Positions 1 to 9,705 are shown, counted from the stretch's first letter. The stretch is 33,443 bases of DNA from Deltaproteobacteria bacterium (GCA_002724675.1 PBPL01000079.1:1-33443); one strand, 5' to 3'. The notes: generated by a model from the letters alone, not told the origin. Program-made: numbers and translations.

Positions 1-1
1 C

Positions 2-1858
2 AACGACGACAACCTGACTCTCCTTTGGGAAGCCCTAGAGGCCGCCGCACGCGATGGCACCTACCAAGTCTCAGGCAGCAGAGGCGGCGTCTCGATCGTA
101 GGGCTCAGGGACCTCCACGGCGCCGACGTCCCGTGGCTGTGGCTCGGAGGCTGTGTCGACGGCGAGTTCCCGCGAGCTCACCGCCCATCCTTTCTACTGC
201 CCCCAGAGGCAGCCTCACACATTTCAAGGCTCGATACCGGTGACGAAGACCGGACGATCTTTCTTTCCCTGCTGCGCAACATCGGACACGGAGACCAACG
301 CGCGGAAGCATCGTTATTCATCTCACGCCCAGGCACCGTCGGAGGCAAGGACGTCAGCGCTTCACCTCTGTTGCAAGATCTTCGGGCCCTCCGGGTCGAA
401 GCGGACAAACCAACGGGCACCAAGCCACCGACGACCGCCGGCGAGGTATGGGACCTCCTCCAGGCCAAAGAAGAAGCCCGACTGCCGCCCGTCCTTGCCG
501 TCCCCGAGCTGCTGGTCCACCCCGAATTTCATGCGGACAAGCCGGAGTTAGCTCAGTTCCTCTCCCCAACGTTGCGAGAACGCACTACGGCGCACAACCA
601 ATGGTGTCTAGACCTCGCAAACCCCACAGGCTTCGGCCCTCGGGATGGGATCCTGGCGCTCGGTCGGGACCACCGCGCTCAGGTCATCGGCTGGCTGCAC
701 GATGGGCTTCGTGTGGACCAACATGCCCAACGCCAGCGACTCACCCTCCCCGTAACCGGCCTCGAGTTGTGGGCCCGGTGTCCCATTCGCTTTTTCTTCA
801 GTCGTGTCCTTCGCGCCGACGAGCCCGAAGAGTGGAGCCCCGAGCCCAGTGCACGCGACGAGGGGGTCCTTCTCCACCGGGTGCTCGAACGCCTTCTCCA
901 AGAACGACTCCAGGCGGTGACTTCAGGCGAGCTGAACACAGCAAGCCTCGAAGGCCTAGACCACGATGAACTAGCCGGAGTCAAGAGACGTGCTGCGGAG
1001 CTTGTGCGAGAGCTCGCACCCGAAGTTCTAAGCATCCAACAGGGCCCTTATCGGGACCGGGTCTTGCGACTCCTCACTGCCGGGCTGGACGATGCCGACC
1101 ATGAAGTAGCCTCCTTCCAAGGCAAGCTAGCTAGCTTCTTGGAGGAGGAGACCACCGCGTTCCTCGGATTGGAGCCCGCTCACCTAGAGTGGCCCTTTGC
1201 CGAGTTCGAACCCGCAGCGCGGGCTTCAGACCTCGACGGCTGCCCAGAGACCGCCACCGGCGACCTACTGGTACAGCTGTCCGGTACCATCGACCGCATC
1301 GATGTCAGCCGCGCTGGCTCGACAGGTCTCGGCGGCGCCCGCAAAGCAGCATTCGACTACAAGAGTGGCAAGGCACCGCTCCTGGCAAGGGTTGACGAGG
1401 GCTCCTACCTGCAACCTGCAATCTACGCAGCCGCCATCGATACGGCGGGTCCCGACCAAGGACTCGTCGGGGGCTATCTTGAGTTGTCCATGGATGGCAC
1501 GACGAGCCGCCGGCGACTCACTGGTGACCCGCAGGTGCTTGAGGCTCTCCACACCGAAGGTCGTGCCAACACGAGCTTTCGACGCACGAGCCAACCGCTC
1601 AACCGGTGGCTCCTGGCGGCATGGCTTCGCCGCGTGGACTTGTACGGGCAGATGGTGGGAGCCGGCATCTTCCCGCCCACGCTTGCAGGTCCAGTAGTCG
1701 CGGGCTGCGAGCATTGTTCGTTCCGACGCGCTTGTCGATACGATTCCGTACGAACGGGGCGTGTCACGGCTCCGTCGGGCCGACTAGGAACCCTCCTGCC
1801 CGTGCCACTACCCGTGAGCAGGTTCCAACCGGAGAACGACGAGGAGACCTCGCCGTGA
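2..1858 (+). CDS. addB: AddB-type helicase-nuclease subunit, 5' truncated by the window
   Basis: The reading frame is open from base 2 and gives 618 residues of the C-terminal part of an AddB/RexB-like protein; the start lies upstream of the window. Near fragment residues 29-50 is the helicase-like stretch VSIVGLRDLHGADVPWLWLG, typical of the inactivated UvrD-like domain of AddB. The RecB-type PD-(D/E)XK nuclease signature DYKSGK sits at about residues 452-457. One Cys at about residue 260 (RCPIRFFF) and a C-X2-C-X5-C cluster at about 569-578 match the spacing of the four cysteines that bind the 4Fe-4S cluster in AddB nuclease domains. With AddA the protein would resect double-strand breaks for RecA-dependent repair in the cytoplasm. 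The stop overlaps the addA start (GTGA, 1855-1858), so the two are translationally coupled. Family assignment is strong; the exact AddB versus RexB label is less certain. Confidence 0.85.
   Translation, partial: NDDNLTLLWEALEAAARDGTYQVSGSRGGVSIVGLRDLHGADVPWLWLGGCVDGEFPRAHRPSFLLPPEAASHISRLDTGDEDRTIFLSLLRNIGHGDQRAEASLFISRPGTVGGKDVSASPLLQDLRALRVEADKPTGTKPPTTAGEVWDLLQAKEEARLPPVLAVPELLVHPEFHADKPELAQFLSPTLRERTTAHNQWCLDLANPTGFGPRDGILALGRDHRAQVIGWLHDGLRVDQHAQRQRLTLPVTGLELWARCPIRFFFSRVLRADEPEEWSPEPSARDEGVLLHRVLERLLQERLQAVTSGELNTASLEGLDHDELAGVKRRAAELVRELAPEVLSIQQGPYRDRVLRLLTAGLDDADHEVASFQGKLASFLEEETTAFLGLEPAHLEWPFAEFEPAARASDLDGCPETATGDLLVQLSGTIDRIDVSRAGSTGLGGARKAAFDYKSGKAPLLARVDEGSYLQPAIYAAAIDTAGPDQGLVGGYLELSMDGTTSRRRLTGDPQVLEALHTEGRANTSFRRTSQPLNRWLLAAWLRRVDLYGQMVGAGIFPPTLAGPVVAGCEHCSFRRACRYDSVRTGRVTAPSGRLGTLLPVPLPVSRFQPENDEETSP
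1841..1846 (+). promoter_or_regulatory. Ribosome binding site deciding the addA start
   Basis: GAGGAG eight bases before the GTG at 1855, within the end of addB. It supports the GTG start and reinitiation from addB translation. Confidence 0.6.
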
Positions 1859-4800
1859 GCCAAGAATCGATCCTCCAGCGCGAGCCCGATGGACGCCTGA
1901 TGGCTGGGCGAGCCGGATTGAGCGACGAGCAAGCCTCAGCCCTCGACCTCAGTCGCCACCTGGTCATCACTGCGGGAGCCGGCTCTGGAAAAACCCGTAC
2001 CCTGGTCCGGCGATACCTGAGAGCACTCTGCGACCTGGGGAACGAGTCGCCTCGTAGTTCGGGGGCGCCGCGGGGGCCCGAGCAGATTGTGGTCTCCACC
2101 TTCACAGAGCGCGCAGCTGCCGAGTTGCGTACTCGGCTGAGAGCTGAATTGCTCGCCGCAATCCGAGAGCTCAGCGACAACCCGACGTCTCCCGAAGATC
2201 TCCAGTCGGGCGGCGTTTCGCGGAGCACCATGCTCCGCCACCTTCGCAACTGCCATGACCACTTTGACCGCGCCCGGATTGGCACCTTCCATAGCTTTTG
2301 TGCATCCATCTTGAGGGAGCACGCAGGCGAACTCGGTATCGATCCCGGCTTCGGCGTGCTCCAGGGGGCCGCAGCTAGAGGCATGCTGGATGAGGCCGTC
2401 ATTTCGGCAATTGAGACGGCCGAGGGCACCTTCGAGAGCGACGGTAGCAATGCCGTACCCGACCTCAGGCCCCTCTTCCGAGCCATGTCTCGGCGTGACC
2501 TTATTCGCGTCACCACCACCTGGGTCGAAGGGCGCGAGAACCTAAGCCCGTTTCGCAGCACACTAGAGATGCACGACGACGAGGCTCTGCTGCAGCTCTG
2601 GCAAGAGCGATACGCACAAGGGCGGCTTGAGGCCCTGGAACGGAGCCTGGAGGATGGCTCACCGCTCGTGGCTGAACTGCAGGCGATTCAAACCCTGGCG
2701 GAGAGCCCCGGGGTAGACCCGAGTTCCCCTCTATTTCAGGCTTGCGCTCTTGCCTTACAAGAGATCAAAGCCAGGGCGGGTGACGATCCCATCGCGCGGT
2801 CGGACCGTGTCCGGGCGGTGTTGGGCCCATTCCGGACGCAAGAGGGAAAGGTCCGCAAGCAACTAAGCGCCGGACGACTGGGCGACAAGCAGAGCCTTCG
2901 CGACGCCAAGGAGCACTGGGCACACGCGCGGACAATGCTGATCGAACAGACCGGTGAGGCATGCGAGGCACTCGACGAGCTCCTCGGGCCAGCAGATCGA
3001 ATGGCGGGCCCGGTGCTGCGAGCGCTGAGGTGGTTGGGCGATGAGGCCATACGACGCTATCAGCACGCAAAGAGCCGAGCTTATGTCCTCGACTTTGCCG
3101 ATCTCCAGCTCAATGTGCTGCGGCTACTTCGGGGCAATCCAGCAGTCCTGGGGCGACTACAGTCCCGCTTCTCCCACTTCATGATTGACGAGTTCCAGGA
3201 CACCAATGGGATCCAGTGGGCAATTCTCCGACTCCTTTGTGATGACTTCCGTGAAACCAAAGGCCTGTTCTTGGTGGGTGACCCAAAGCAAGCCATCTAT
3301 CGTTTCCGGGGCGGAGACGTCACCCTCTTTGACCGTGCGATCCGAGAGGTGAGCGACGCCGGTGGCGCCATCATCACCTTCTCGGCCAACTATCGAAGCC
3401 AACCCAACCTGATCCGAGCATTCAATTCTCTCTTCGAGTGGTTGATGGACACCCACCGAGCTGAGAGACCAGCCTGGGAAGCACCATTTGAACACCTGAC
3501 TGCTCTCAAGAAAGTAGAGCCCGGCTCCAACAGCGGTGAGGTCCAACTCCTCTGGCTCGGTGAGCCAAGCAGCCCCGAAGAGGGCACCCACGAGCTACCG
3601 GGCGACGACGTCTTGCGCTTCGTACCCCATGGAGAGGAGGCCTGGGCCGTCGCAGCCTGGCTGAGAGACCGCCACCTCAAGCTCCCGGCAAAGAACGCCG
3701 CTGTGCAGGCTGCCGTACTGGTCCGCAGGAGACAGCATCTCCCCACCTATGCAATGGCCCTCAGGCGAGCAGGTGTACCGGCCGCCGTGGTCGGCGGCCG
3801 TGGCTTCTTCGGTCGACAAGAAGTCCACGACATCACCAACCTGCTGCTCGCTCTGGCACACAATGATGATGTGGTGTCCTTGCTCGGCGCACTACGAGGT
3901 CCCTATCTGGACCTTGCAGACGAGTGGCTGCTGTGGCTCGTACGACTGGGCAGCGAAGCTGGGTCTTGGGCGCTACGCGTAGGCTGGGACCAGGTCCTAC
4001 GCGAGACGCAGAGAGAGTCCACCGAAGCAACGACGGGCTGGAACCAGCTGCCGAACGCAGCTCAACTAGCCCTCCGGCGAGCTGCCCAGCGCTACCTAGG
4101 CTGGCAGCAGGCGAGAACGCTTCTGCCCGTCTCCGAGTTTGTCCGGCAAATTCTGGACGACAGCGCTGGTACTTATCTCTTCGCCAAGAACGACCCGACA
4201 GGCCAGACTCTGGCCAACGTGGAGAAACTGGTGGCCGTCGCCGCCGACTACGACAGCCTCGGCCCCAACGGAGTCGCCGATTTCGCGCTCTATCTCCGAG
4301 AGCAAGAGGAACTCGAAGCCGACGAAGGCGACGCACCACTGGATGAATTGGCTCCAGTCGTACTGATGACAATCCACCAGAGCAAGGGCCTGGAGTTCCC
4401 CACCGTCGTGCTCCCCGACCTACACCAGCCCCTCCGCAAGGGCATCTCGGAACCACTGGTACTCGGCCGCCTCGATCATCGGGTAGGTGAAGACGACCTG
4501 TGGGAGCCAGCAATGCGACTGCCGGTAGAAGCGAAGAGACGCACGATGGAGCCAACGCTCTTGCGCAAGCTCGTAGCACGCCGAGCGCAGCACGAGGACA
4601 TCGCCGAATCACGACGCCTGCTGTATGTGGCGATGACAAGAGCCCAAGACAACGTGGTGTGTGTAGCGCCCGAGCCGAGGAACAAAAAACCCCGAGGTCG
4701 CCAGGGCAGCACATCCTGGGAAGAGTGGCTGCGGTCATGGCTCGCGGAGCAACAGCCAGAAGGTCTGTCCGTGTTCGAAGGGGTCGACCCCTGGAATCCC

Positions 4801-5616
4801 ACCGAGACCAAGGCCAGCGCAGCTCACCAGCACATCAACAACAACCCCCCAACCGTAGCAACGCAACTGCACACACATGAACTCAGACACTTTCTCCAGC
4901 CCATTCTCTCTCAGACGACTCGAATCTTGAGCCCACACGCCCTGGCCGCCCCAAAGCCTGAGAAGGCAGAGACGCTCCGGCGAAGAGCTCAAACCAAGCG
5001 AGGCGCGGTAGGAGCCAAGGTCGGTCGGTTGCGGGGAACCCTCGTGCACTCCTGCTTGGAGGATGGCATCACCGAACCAGGCCGTGCACTGCGGCGCCGG
5101 GTCGACCAACAGGCGATCGCCTCCGGCCTTTGGCAACAAGAGACGCGGGACAAGCTGCTTCAAGACGTAGAAGCTCATCTGCTGGGTTTTCGTAAGGCTG
5201 CTCCACCGGAGCTATGCGATCCCGACAACCCGGATGTTCTCCGAGAAGTGCCCTTTCGCCTGCCGATTGCGAGTTCGCTCGACTCATCGACGCAACCACT
5301 CTGGATGGAGGGGGTCATCGACGTGCTGTATCGCGATGCCAAGCACCAGCTCTGGGTGGTGCTCGACTACAAAACAGACCATCGCGACCCCGACACCCTG
5401 GTTGCAGACTACTCAGATCAAGTCTTGGCGTACGCCTGGGCCGCATCTCGCATCCTTCCCGAGCTCCGAGACGGGCAGTGGCAACTCGCCGCTGAACTCC
5501 TTATGACAGCGCACGGCGAGTGCCGGCGCGTCTTTGGACCCGAGCACCCGGGGACAGTCAGTGCCCGATTCTCCAAGCTCGTCGAACAGACTCTGAACGA
5601 ACCGAACGTGAATTAG
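1855..5616 (+). CDS. addA: AddA-type UvrD-like helicase-nuclease
   Basis: This 1253-residue protein is the ATP-driven 3'-5' helicase and nuclease subunit of an AddAB complex. Visible motifs in order: Walker A AGAGSGKT at about residues 40-47, Walker B DEFQDT at 445, motif III DPKQAIYRFRGGD at 474, YRSQPN near 514, motif V TIHQSKGLEFP at 839, motif VI YVAMTRAQD near 924, and a C-terminal RecB-family nuclease with His at about 1065, Asp at 1156 and DYKTD at 1171. Length fits AddA (about 1200). The GTG at 1855 was chosen because GAGGAG lies eight bases upstream and because it overlaps the addB stop; the frame is open further upstream, but that extension lies inside addB and lacks conserved features. 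All helicase and nuclease residues expected appear present, so the enzyme should be active. Confidence 0.93.
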   Translation: MSQESILQREPDGRLMAGRAGLSDEQASALDLSRHLVITAGAGSGKTRTLVRRYLRALCDLGNESPRSSGAPRGPEQIVVSTFTERAAAELRTRLRAELLAAIRELSDNPTSPEDLQSGGVSRSTMLRHLRNCHDHFDRARIGTFHSFCASILREHAGELGIDPGFGVLQGAAARGMLDEAVISAIETAEGTFESDGSNAVPDLRPLFRAMSRRDLIRVTTTWVEGRENLSPFRSTLEMHDDEALLQLWQERYAQGRLEALERSLEDGSPLVAELQAIQTLAESPGVDPSSPLFQACALALQEIKARAGDDPIARSDRVRAVLGPFRTQEGKVRKQLSAGRLGDKQSLRDAKEHWAHARTMLIEQTGEACEALDELLGPADRMAGPVLRALRWLGDEAIRRYQHAKSRAYVLDFADLQLNVLRLLRGNPAVLGRLQSRFSHFMIDEFQDTNGIQWAILRLLCDDFRETKGLFLVGDPKQAIYRFRGGDVTLFDRAIREVSDAGGAIITFSANYRSQPNLIRAFNSLFEWLMDTHRAERPAWEAPFEHLTALKKVEPGSNSGEVQLLWLGEPSSPEEGTHELPGDDVLRFVPHGEEAWAVAAWLRDRHLKLPAKNAAVQAAVLVRRRQHLPTYAMALRRAGVPAAVVGGRGFFGRQEVHDITNLLLALAHNDDVVSLLGALRGPYLDLADEWLLWLVRLGSEAGSWALRVGWDQVLRETQRESTEATTGWNQLPNAAQLALRRAAQRYLGWQQARTLLPVSEFVRQILDDSAGTYLFAKNDPTGQTLANVEKLVAVAADYDSLGPNGVADFALYLREQEELEADEGDAPLDELAPVVLMTIHQSKGLEFPTVVLPDLHQPLRKGISEPLVLGRLDHRVGEDDLWEPAMRLPVEAKRRTMEPTLLRKLVARRAQHEDIAESRRLLYVAMTRAQDNVVCVAPEPRNKKPRGRQGSTSWEEWLRSWLAEQQPEGLSVFEGVDPWNPTETKASAAHQHINNNPPTVATQLHTHELRHFLQPILSQTTRILSPHALAAPKPEKAETLRRRAQTKRGAVGAKVGRLRGTLVHSCLEDGITEPGRALRRRVDQQAIASGLWQQETRDKLLQDVEAHLLGFRKAAPPELCDPDNPDVLREVPFRLPIASSLDSSTQPLWMEGVIDVLYRDAKHQLWVVLDYKTDHRDPDTLVADYSDQVLAYAWAASRILPELRDGQWQLAAELLMTAHGECRRVFGPEHPGTVSARFSKLVEQTLNEPNVN

Positions 5617-5639
5617 GCAAGAGCGGGCTAAATCGGACC

Positions 5640-5668
5640 TTGACTGGCCTGGGGCCCCTCACTATTTT
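5640..5668 (+). promoter_or_regulatory. Candidate sigma70-type promoter for the XPB helicase gene
   Basis: TTGACT (5640-5645, five of six matches to the -35 consensus), a 17-base spacer, and TATTTT (5663-5668, four of six to the -10 consensus). It lies in the 179-base gap after addA and leaves a leader of about 120 bases before the ATG at 5796. The spacer holds the perfect 8-base palindrome GGGGCCCC (5651-5658), which could be an operator or merely a GC-rich accident. The rest of the gap holds nothing else I can name. Confidence 0.45.
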
Positions 5669-5795
5669 CACGAACCCGTACCAGAAGTAGACCGCACCAG
5701 CGTGTTCACGGAAGGACGGGTGTTGACCGGAAATCATGCCCCTCCACCAGCAGGCAGATGGGCCGGTTCCTGTATCGACAAGAGGCTAAGTTCCG

Positions 5796-7514
5796 ATGCT
5801 ATTCAGACCGGAAAACCCCCTCATTGTGCAGGGGGACGGATCACTCCTGTTGGAGGTGGACAACGAGCGTCACGAAGACGCTCGGGACTTCCTCGCGCGC
5901 TTCGCCGAACTTGAGAAGTCTCCCCAGCACATCCACACCTATCGAATCACGTCACTCTCGCTGTGGAATGCGGCCTCTGCCGGGCTTGGAGCCCACGAAG
6001 TCGTCGCCGGCCTCATCGAGTTCAGCAAGTACGACCTGCCGCCCCGAATGGTGGACGATATTCACGAGAAGGTCGCCCGCTTCGGCAAGGTCGTCCTGCT
6101 TCCTCCTAGGCCAGACGACCCCGGGACGCTGCTCCTTGACGTGCTCGAGCCAACAGTCGCCCGGAAGGTCGCCTCCAACAAGAAAGCCATTGCCGCCATG
6201 CGAGGAGCGGTTCGAGAAGGACTGTTCCGTGTGCCCCTCGTCAACCGGGGCAGCATCAAGCAGATCCTCCTCCGCATGGGGTACCCGGTAGAAGACAGAG
6301 CTGGCTTCACCGATGGAGCATCCCTCCATGTCCACCTCCGGCAAGAGACCCGTAGTGGCGACAAGTTCAGCTTGCGCAAGTATCAACATCAGGCGATAGC
6401 GGCCTGGTCGCGCAAGGGTGGTGACGACGGCGGCCATGGAGTTGTCGTGCTGCCTTGTGGCGCAGGAAAGACCATCGTCGGCCTCGCTACCATGGCCGCA
6501 AACCAGACGCAGACCCTCATTCTGGCCACCGGAGTGAGCTCCGTGCGGCAATGGATTGAAGAGATCCTAGAACGCACCAACCTGACTGAAGATCAGGTCG
6601 GGGAATACAGTGGCACCCAGAAGCAGATTCGCCCGGTGACGGTGACCACCTACCAGATTCTGACCCACCGCAAGTCCACCGAGTCTGAGTTCACCCATCT
6701 AGGCCTCTTCAGCGCGGCGGACTGGGGACTGATCATCTATGACGAGGTCCACCTACTTCCCGCACCAGTCTTCCGGATCACCGCAGACATCCAGGCTCGT
6801 AGACGACTCGGCCTCACCGCCACGCTGGTGCGCGAGGACGGCCGCGAGGCCGATGTGTTTTCGCTGATCGGCCCCAAGCGCTTCGACGTCCCCTGGCGCG
6901 AGCTGGAGCGTCGCGGTTTCGTGGCCGAGGCCCAATGCATCGAGTTGCGCGTCGGTTTGAGCACGCCCCTATCGCTCGCCTACAAGAACGCCGAGGCTCG
7001 CAAGAAGATCCGCATCGCTGCAGAGAATCCCAGGAAGCTGGAAGTGGTCGCCGAGCTGCTGAACCGTCACGTCGACGACAAGGTCCTCATCATCGGCATG
7101 TACCTGGACCAGCTCGAACAGGTCGCCAAGCTCTTCAATGCGCCTCTGATCACAGGCAAGACACCCAACCCCCAGCGCGACGAGCTCTACGGTCGCTTTC
7201 GACGCGGAGAGATCCGTGTCCTCACCGTGTCCAAGGTCGCAAATTTCAGTATCGACCTCCCCGACGCAAACGTGGCGATCCAACTATCGGGGACCTTTGG
7301 GTCACGACAGGAAGAGGCTCAGAGGCTTGGGCGGATCCTTCGCCCAAGCGGCGGAGACGCCGTCTTCTATTCAGTTGTGACGCGGAGCAGCCGCGAGCAA
7401 GAGTTCGCGCACAATCGCCAGCTGTTCTTGACGGAGCAGGGTTACAACTATCTGATCGAAGAGTGGGATCCGGCTGAAGAGGAGAGGGAAGCCTCCCAGC
7501 CGATGTTCGCATGA
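5796..7514 (+). CDS. XPB/Rad25-type DNA helicase
   Basis: The 572-residue protein is a superfamily 2 3'-5' DNA helicase of the bacterial/archaeal XPB group, expected to unwind or remodel DNA during repair. Residues about 1-180 form the XPB N-terminal damage-recognition-like region. Then come the XPB-style Walker A LPCGAGKT (about 219-226), the DEVH box (316-319), the XPB-specific RED motif in LTATLVRED (about 340-348) and a motif VI region QEEAQRLGRILRP from residue 505. The RED triad and the PCGAGK form distinguish it from UvrB or RecG. The ATG at 5796 is preceded by AGAGG ten bases upstream. A gene for an XPB-associated-domain protein follows 94 bases later, and addBA precedes it, making a DNA-repair block. 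Bacterial XPB proteins are poorly studied; the precise substrate here is unknown. Confidence 0.9.
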   Translation: MLFRPENPLIVQGDGSLLLEVDNERHEDARDFLARFAELEKSPQHIHTYRITSLSLWNAASAGLGAHEVVAGLIEFSKYDLPPRMVDDIHEKVARFGKVVLLPPRPDDPGTLLLDVLEPTVARKVASNKKAIAAMRGAVREGLFRVPLVNRGSIKQILLRMGYPVEDRAGFTDGASLHVHLRQETRSGDKFSLRKYQHQAIAAWSRKGGDDGGHGVVVLPCGAGKTIVGLATMAANQTQTLILATGVSSVRQWIEEILERTNLTEDQVGEYSGTQKQIRPVTVTTYQILTHRKSTESEFTHLGLFSAADWGLIIYDEVHLLPAPVFRITADIQARRRLGLTATLVREDGREADVFSLIGPKRFDVPWRELERRGFVAEAQCIELRVGLSTPLSLAYKNAEARKKIRIAAENPRKLEVVAELLNRHVDDKVLIIGMYLDQLEQVAKLFNAPLITGKTPNPQRDELYGRFRRGEIRVLTVSKVANFSIDLPDANVAIQLSGTFGSRQEEAQRLGRILRPSGGDAVFYSVVTRSSREQEFAHNRQLFLTEQGYNYLIEEWDPAEEEREASQPMFA

Positions 7515-7608
7515 GGTGACAGGTCATCCTCCGGAATGAGGACGGAGGGAAGACAAGTCATGACGAGGGGGACGCGGCTCAGCGTCCAAGAAGAGGGATG
7601 AAACCGCT

Positions 7609-9684
7609 GTGAGCTTGAACACGTTCTTTGCGAGTCTGCCCCACGAGATTCTCGTGCAGTATCGCGATCTGTACCTGGACGGAGAGCGGGGCAGCGCGGC
7701 GCCCCCCCTGCCCGCAGGAGTCGTAACTCTCAGTGACGAGCAAGTCACCACCTATGCGACAGACCTAGCGACCCTGTTCGCGGACCCGAAGTGGGTACGA
7801 CGCCGCATGCGCGGAATGTCTCGCTCCGCCCACGTCGCCCTGGTCGGGCTTCTCCACAGCCAAGGAATTGGTGGTGGGACTTGGCTCCTTCAAGAGCTCA
7901 CCCAGAGCCACGGTATGTCGGAAGACCTGTGGGCGGAGGTGCTCCACTCCCTAGGCACCGAGTTGTGGGTATTTGGAAACTCCCGTCAGAGCCCTCCACT
8001 CTTTTACGTCATTCCCGCGCGCCTGGCTGAGGTGCTCCAACACCAGTTTGGCCGGCGCCTGAAGCTTCAGGGCACTCAGACGGATGAAGAAATCCGGCTC
8101 AGCCCCGACACCAACTACCGCCATCCCCTGGGCTTCTCCATCATCTCGTTTCTGACCTACCTTCGGCAGAACCGGATCCGAGTGACCCGCAAGGGAGAGA
8201 TCTTCAAGAAGAACCTGGAAGAACTAAGCAGCTTCTTCAGCAGCCTCTGGGGCTCCGGCGATGAGGAGAAAATCCTCGAGTGGCACCTGGACGTGGTTCA
8301 GGAGTTGGGCCTCTGCTGCCACCGAGAAGGCTTCCTAGTCGCCGATGATCGAGCCATCGAGGGCTTTCTCGCCGCAGGACCCGATGCGCGCCGCACCCTC
8401 TACCTGAGCTACTTCCTGCATCGCGAACCATTGCTCGGGTGGCTGCTCGAGGAGCTCCACCGCTTGGAACCCGATGAATGGGTACCCCTCCAGCGCATCC
8501 GAACTCTGTACCGGCGAAGATACATGGGTGGCGTCTTTCACCGACGCTATGTACGTCAGAGCTACTATCTTCCTCCGTCGGGCTTCTACGACCCCAATCC
8601 GCCCCTAGAAGTCATCCAGCTTGCAGGCCTGCTGGAGAGCGGTCTGGGCAGCGAGGGGTCCTACGTACGACTCAGCGAGCTCGGACGCCGGTTCATCTCT
8701 GGCGAAGGCTTCCAAGAACTCGAGTCCCGCGAAGGTATCCAGTTCATGGTGCAGCCTAACTTCGAAGTACTAGCACCCGTAGGTCTCGACCTCTCTGTTC
8801 TCTGGAAGCTAGGCGAGTTGGCTAGCCTCCAACAGGTGGACCGAGCAAACACCTACACTCTGAGCAGGGAATCCGTTCGGGAAGGGCTCTCTACCGGCCT
8901 CCGCTCCGAGGAAGCCCTCACTTTTCTCAGCGACGAGTCGGCCACCGAACTACCACAAAACGTGGTGTCCACCATCACGGACTGGATTGGCTCGCACGGG
9001 GAGGTGGAGCTTCACGATGCCCTCGTGCTCTCCGCCCTACCCACCCGGGCAGCCGCTGTCCGCAAAGTGCTGGTCGCTGAGGGCGTGCAGTTCGAGAGTC
9101 TGAGCGATACGGTATTCGCCATACCCCGGGAGAAGCAGGAGACCGTACTCAAGGCACTCCAGGCAAAGGGCATGAGCCCCGCTCCAAGCGTTCGGCGACA
9201 CGACCTGGCTGACGCGCTGGGCACACAGCACAAGCTACCCGGTCGCCTCGACGAACCACTGGACCGCAATGAGCCCCAACGCTCCAGCTTTCCAGTCAAG
9301 TCCCTCGTCATGCTGGGTGCTCCCGCGGCTGAGGGCGGCAAGGAAGCCATGGCACGTCGAGGCTTTCGCACCGGCAAGGTCGGGGCGAATGCGGTGGGAG
9401 CCGACCTGAGCGTCAAGCCTGCGGCGGCGGGCGCTGGCGCACTCCTCAAGCTCTCCCCTGCCAAGACCATCAGTGTCGTCAAGGCTGCGATCCGTCTGAA
9501 GCTGGATCTCGAGGTCCTGTATCCATCTACTGAAGAAAGCGATCCAGGCGGACTGAGCCGGGTCACGCCCATCGAGGTTCAAGAGGCGGGTGGGAGTTCG
9601 TTCTTCTCGGGTCATCACCATGGGCTCGACCGGGAGGTCGAGTTCAGGATCAAGCGAATTCACGGCATCCGCCTCGCTACCTGA
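7609..9684 (+). CDS. XPB-associated-domain (PF13625-like) protein with C-terminal WYL-like domain
   Basis: This 691-residue protein lacks helicase motifs. A segment beginning near residue 374 (GIQFMVQPNFEVLAP, then a long helical region to about 490) resembles the XPB/Ssl2-like helicase-associated domain, which often occurs in proteins encoded beside bacterial XPB genes. Residues about 615-691 look like a WYL domain: an AIRLKLDLEVLY opening strand, a VTPIEV strand, and a closing FRIKRIHGI strand. WYL domains bind ligands or nucleic acid and regulate DNA-processing enzymes. The GTG start at 7609 has AGAGG 12 bases upstream and overlaps the stop of a five-codon ATG frame (7598-7612), which could couple translation. 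Gene order suggests it works with the XPB helicase as a partner or regulator; this is inference. Confidence 0.72.
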   Translation: MSLNTFFASLPHEILVQYRDLYLDGERGSAAPPLPAGVVTLSDEQVTTYATDLATLFADPKWVRRRMRGMSRSAHVALVGLLHSQGIGGGTWLLQELTQSHGMSEDLWAEVLHSLGTELWVFGNSRQSPPLFYVIPARLAEVLQHQFGRRLKLQGTQTDEEIRLSPDTNYRHPLGFSIISFLTYLRQNRIRVTRKGEIFKKNLEELSSFFSSLWGSGDEEKILEWHLDVVQELGLCCHREGFLVADDRAIEGFLAAGPDARRTLYLSYFLHREPLLGWLLEELHRLEPDEWVPLQRIRTLYRRRYMGGVFHRRYVRQSYYLPPSGFYDPNPPLEVIQLAGLLESGLGSEGSYVRLSELGRRFISGEGFQELESREGIQFMVQPNFEVLAPVGLDLSVLWKLGELASLQQVDRANTYTLSRESVREGLSTGLRSEEALTFLSDESATELPQNVVSTITDWIGSHGEVELHDALVLSALPTRAAAVRKVLVAEGVQFESLSDTVFAIPREKQETVLKALQAKGMSPAPSVRRHDLADALGTQHKLPGRLDEPLDRNEPQRSSFPVKSLVMLGAPAAEGGKEAMARRGFRTGKVGANAVGADLSVKPAAAGAGALLKLSPAKTISVVKAAIRLKLDLEVLYPSTEESDPGGLSRVTPIEVQEAGGSSFFSGHHHGLDREVEFRIKRIHGIRLAT

Positions 9685-9705
9685 TTCAAGCTGCCTCCCT
9701 TCACC

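Noticed and set aside
3833-4738. Long minus-strand frame opposite addA
   Set aside because: Antisense to helicase motifs of addA; the translation is Arg/Ser/Pro-rich with no domain, as expected from a high-GC gene read backward.
7527-7548. Overlapping small stems after the XPB gene (TCCTC/GAGGA and CCTCCG/CGGAGG)
   Set aside because: Short stems that exclude each other and lack a T-run; too weak to call a terminator or attenuator.
7560-7601. Thirteen-codon ATG frame between the XPB gene and its partner
   Set aside because: No ribosome binding site, no recognisable peptide, and likely to occur by chance.
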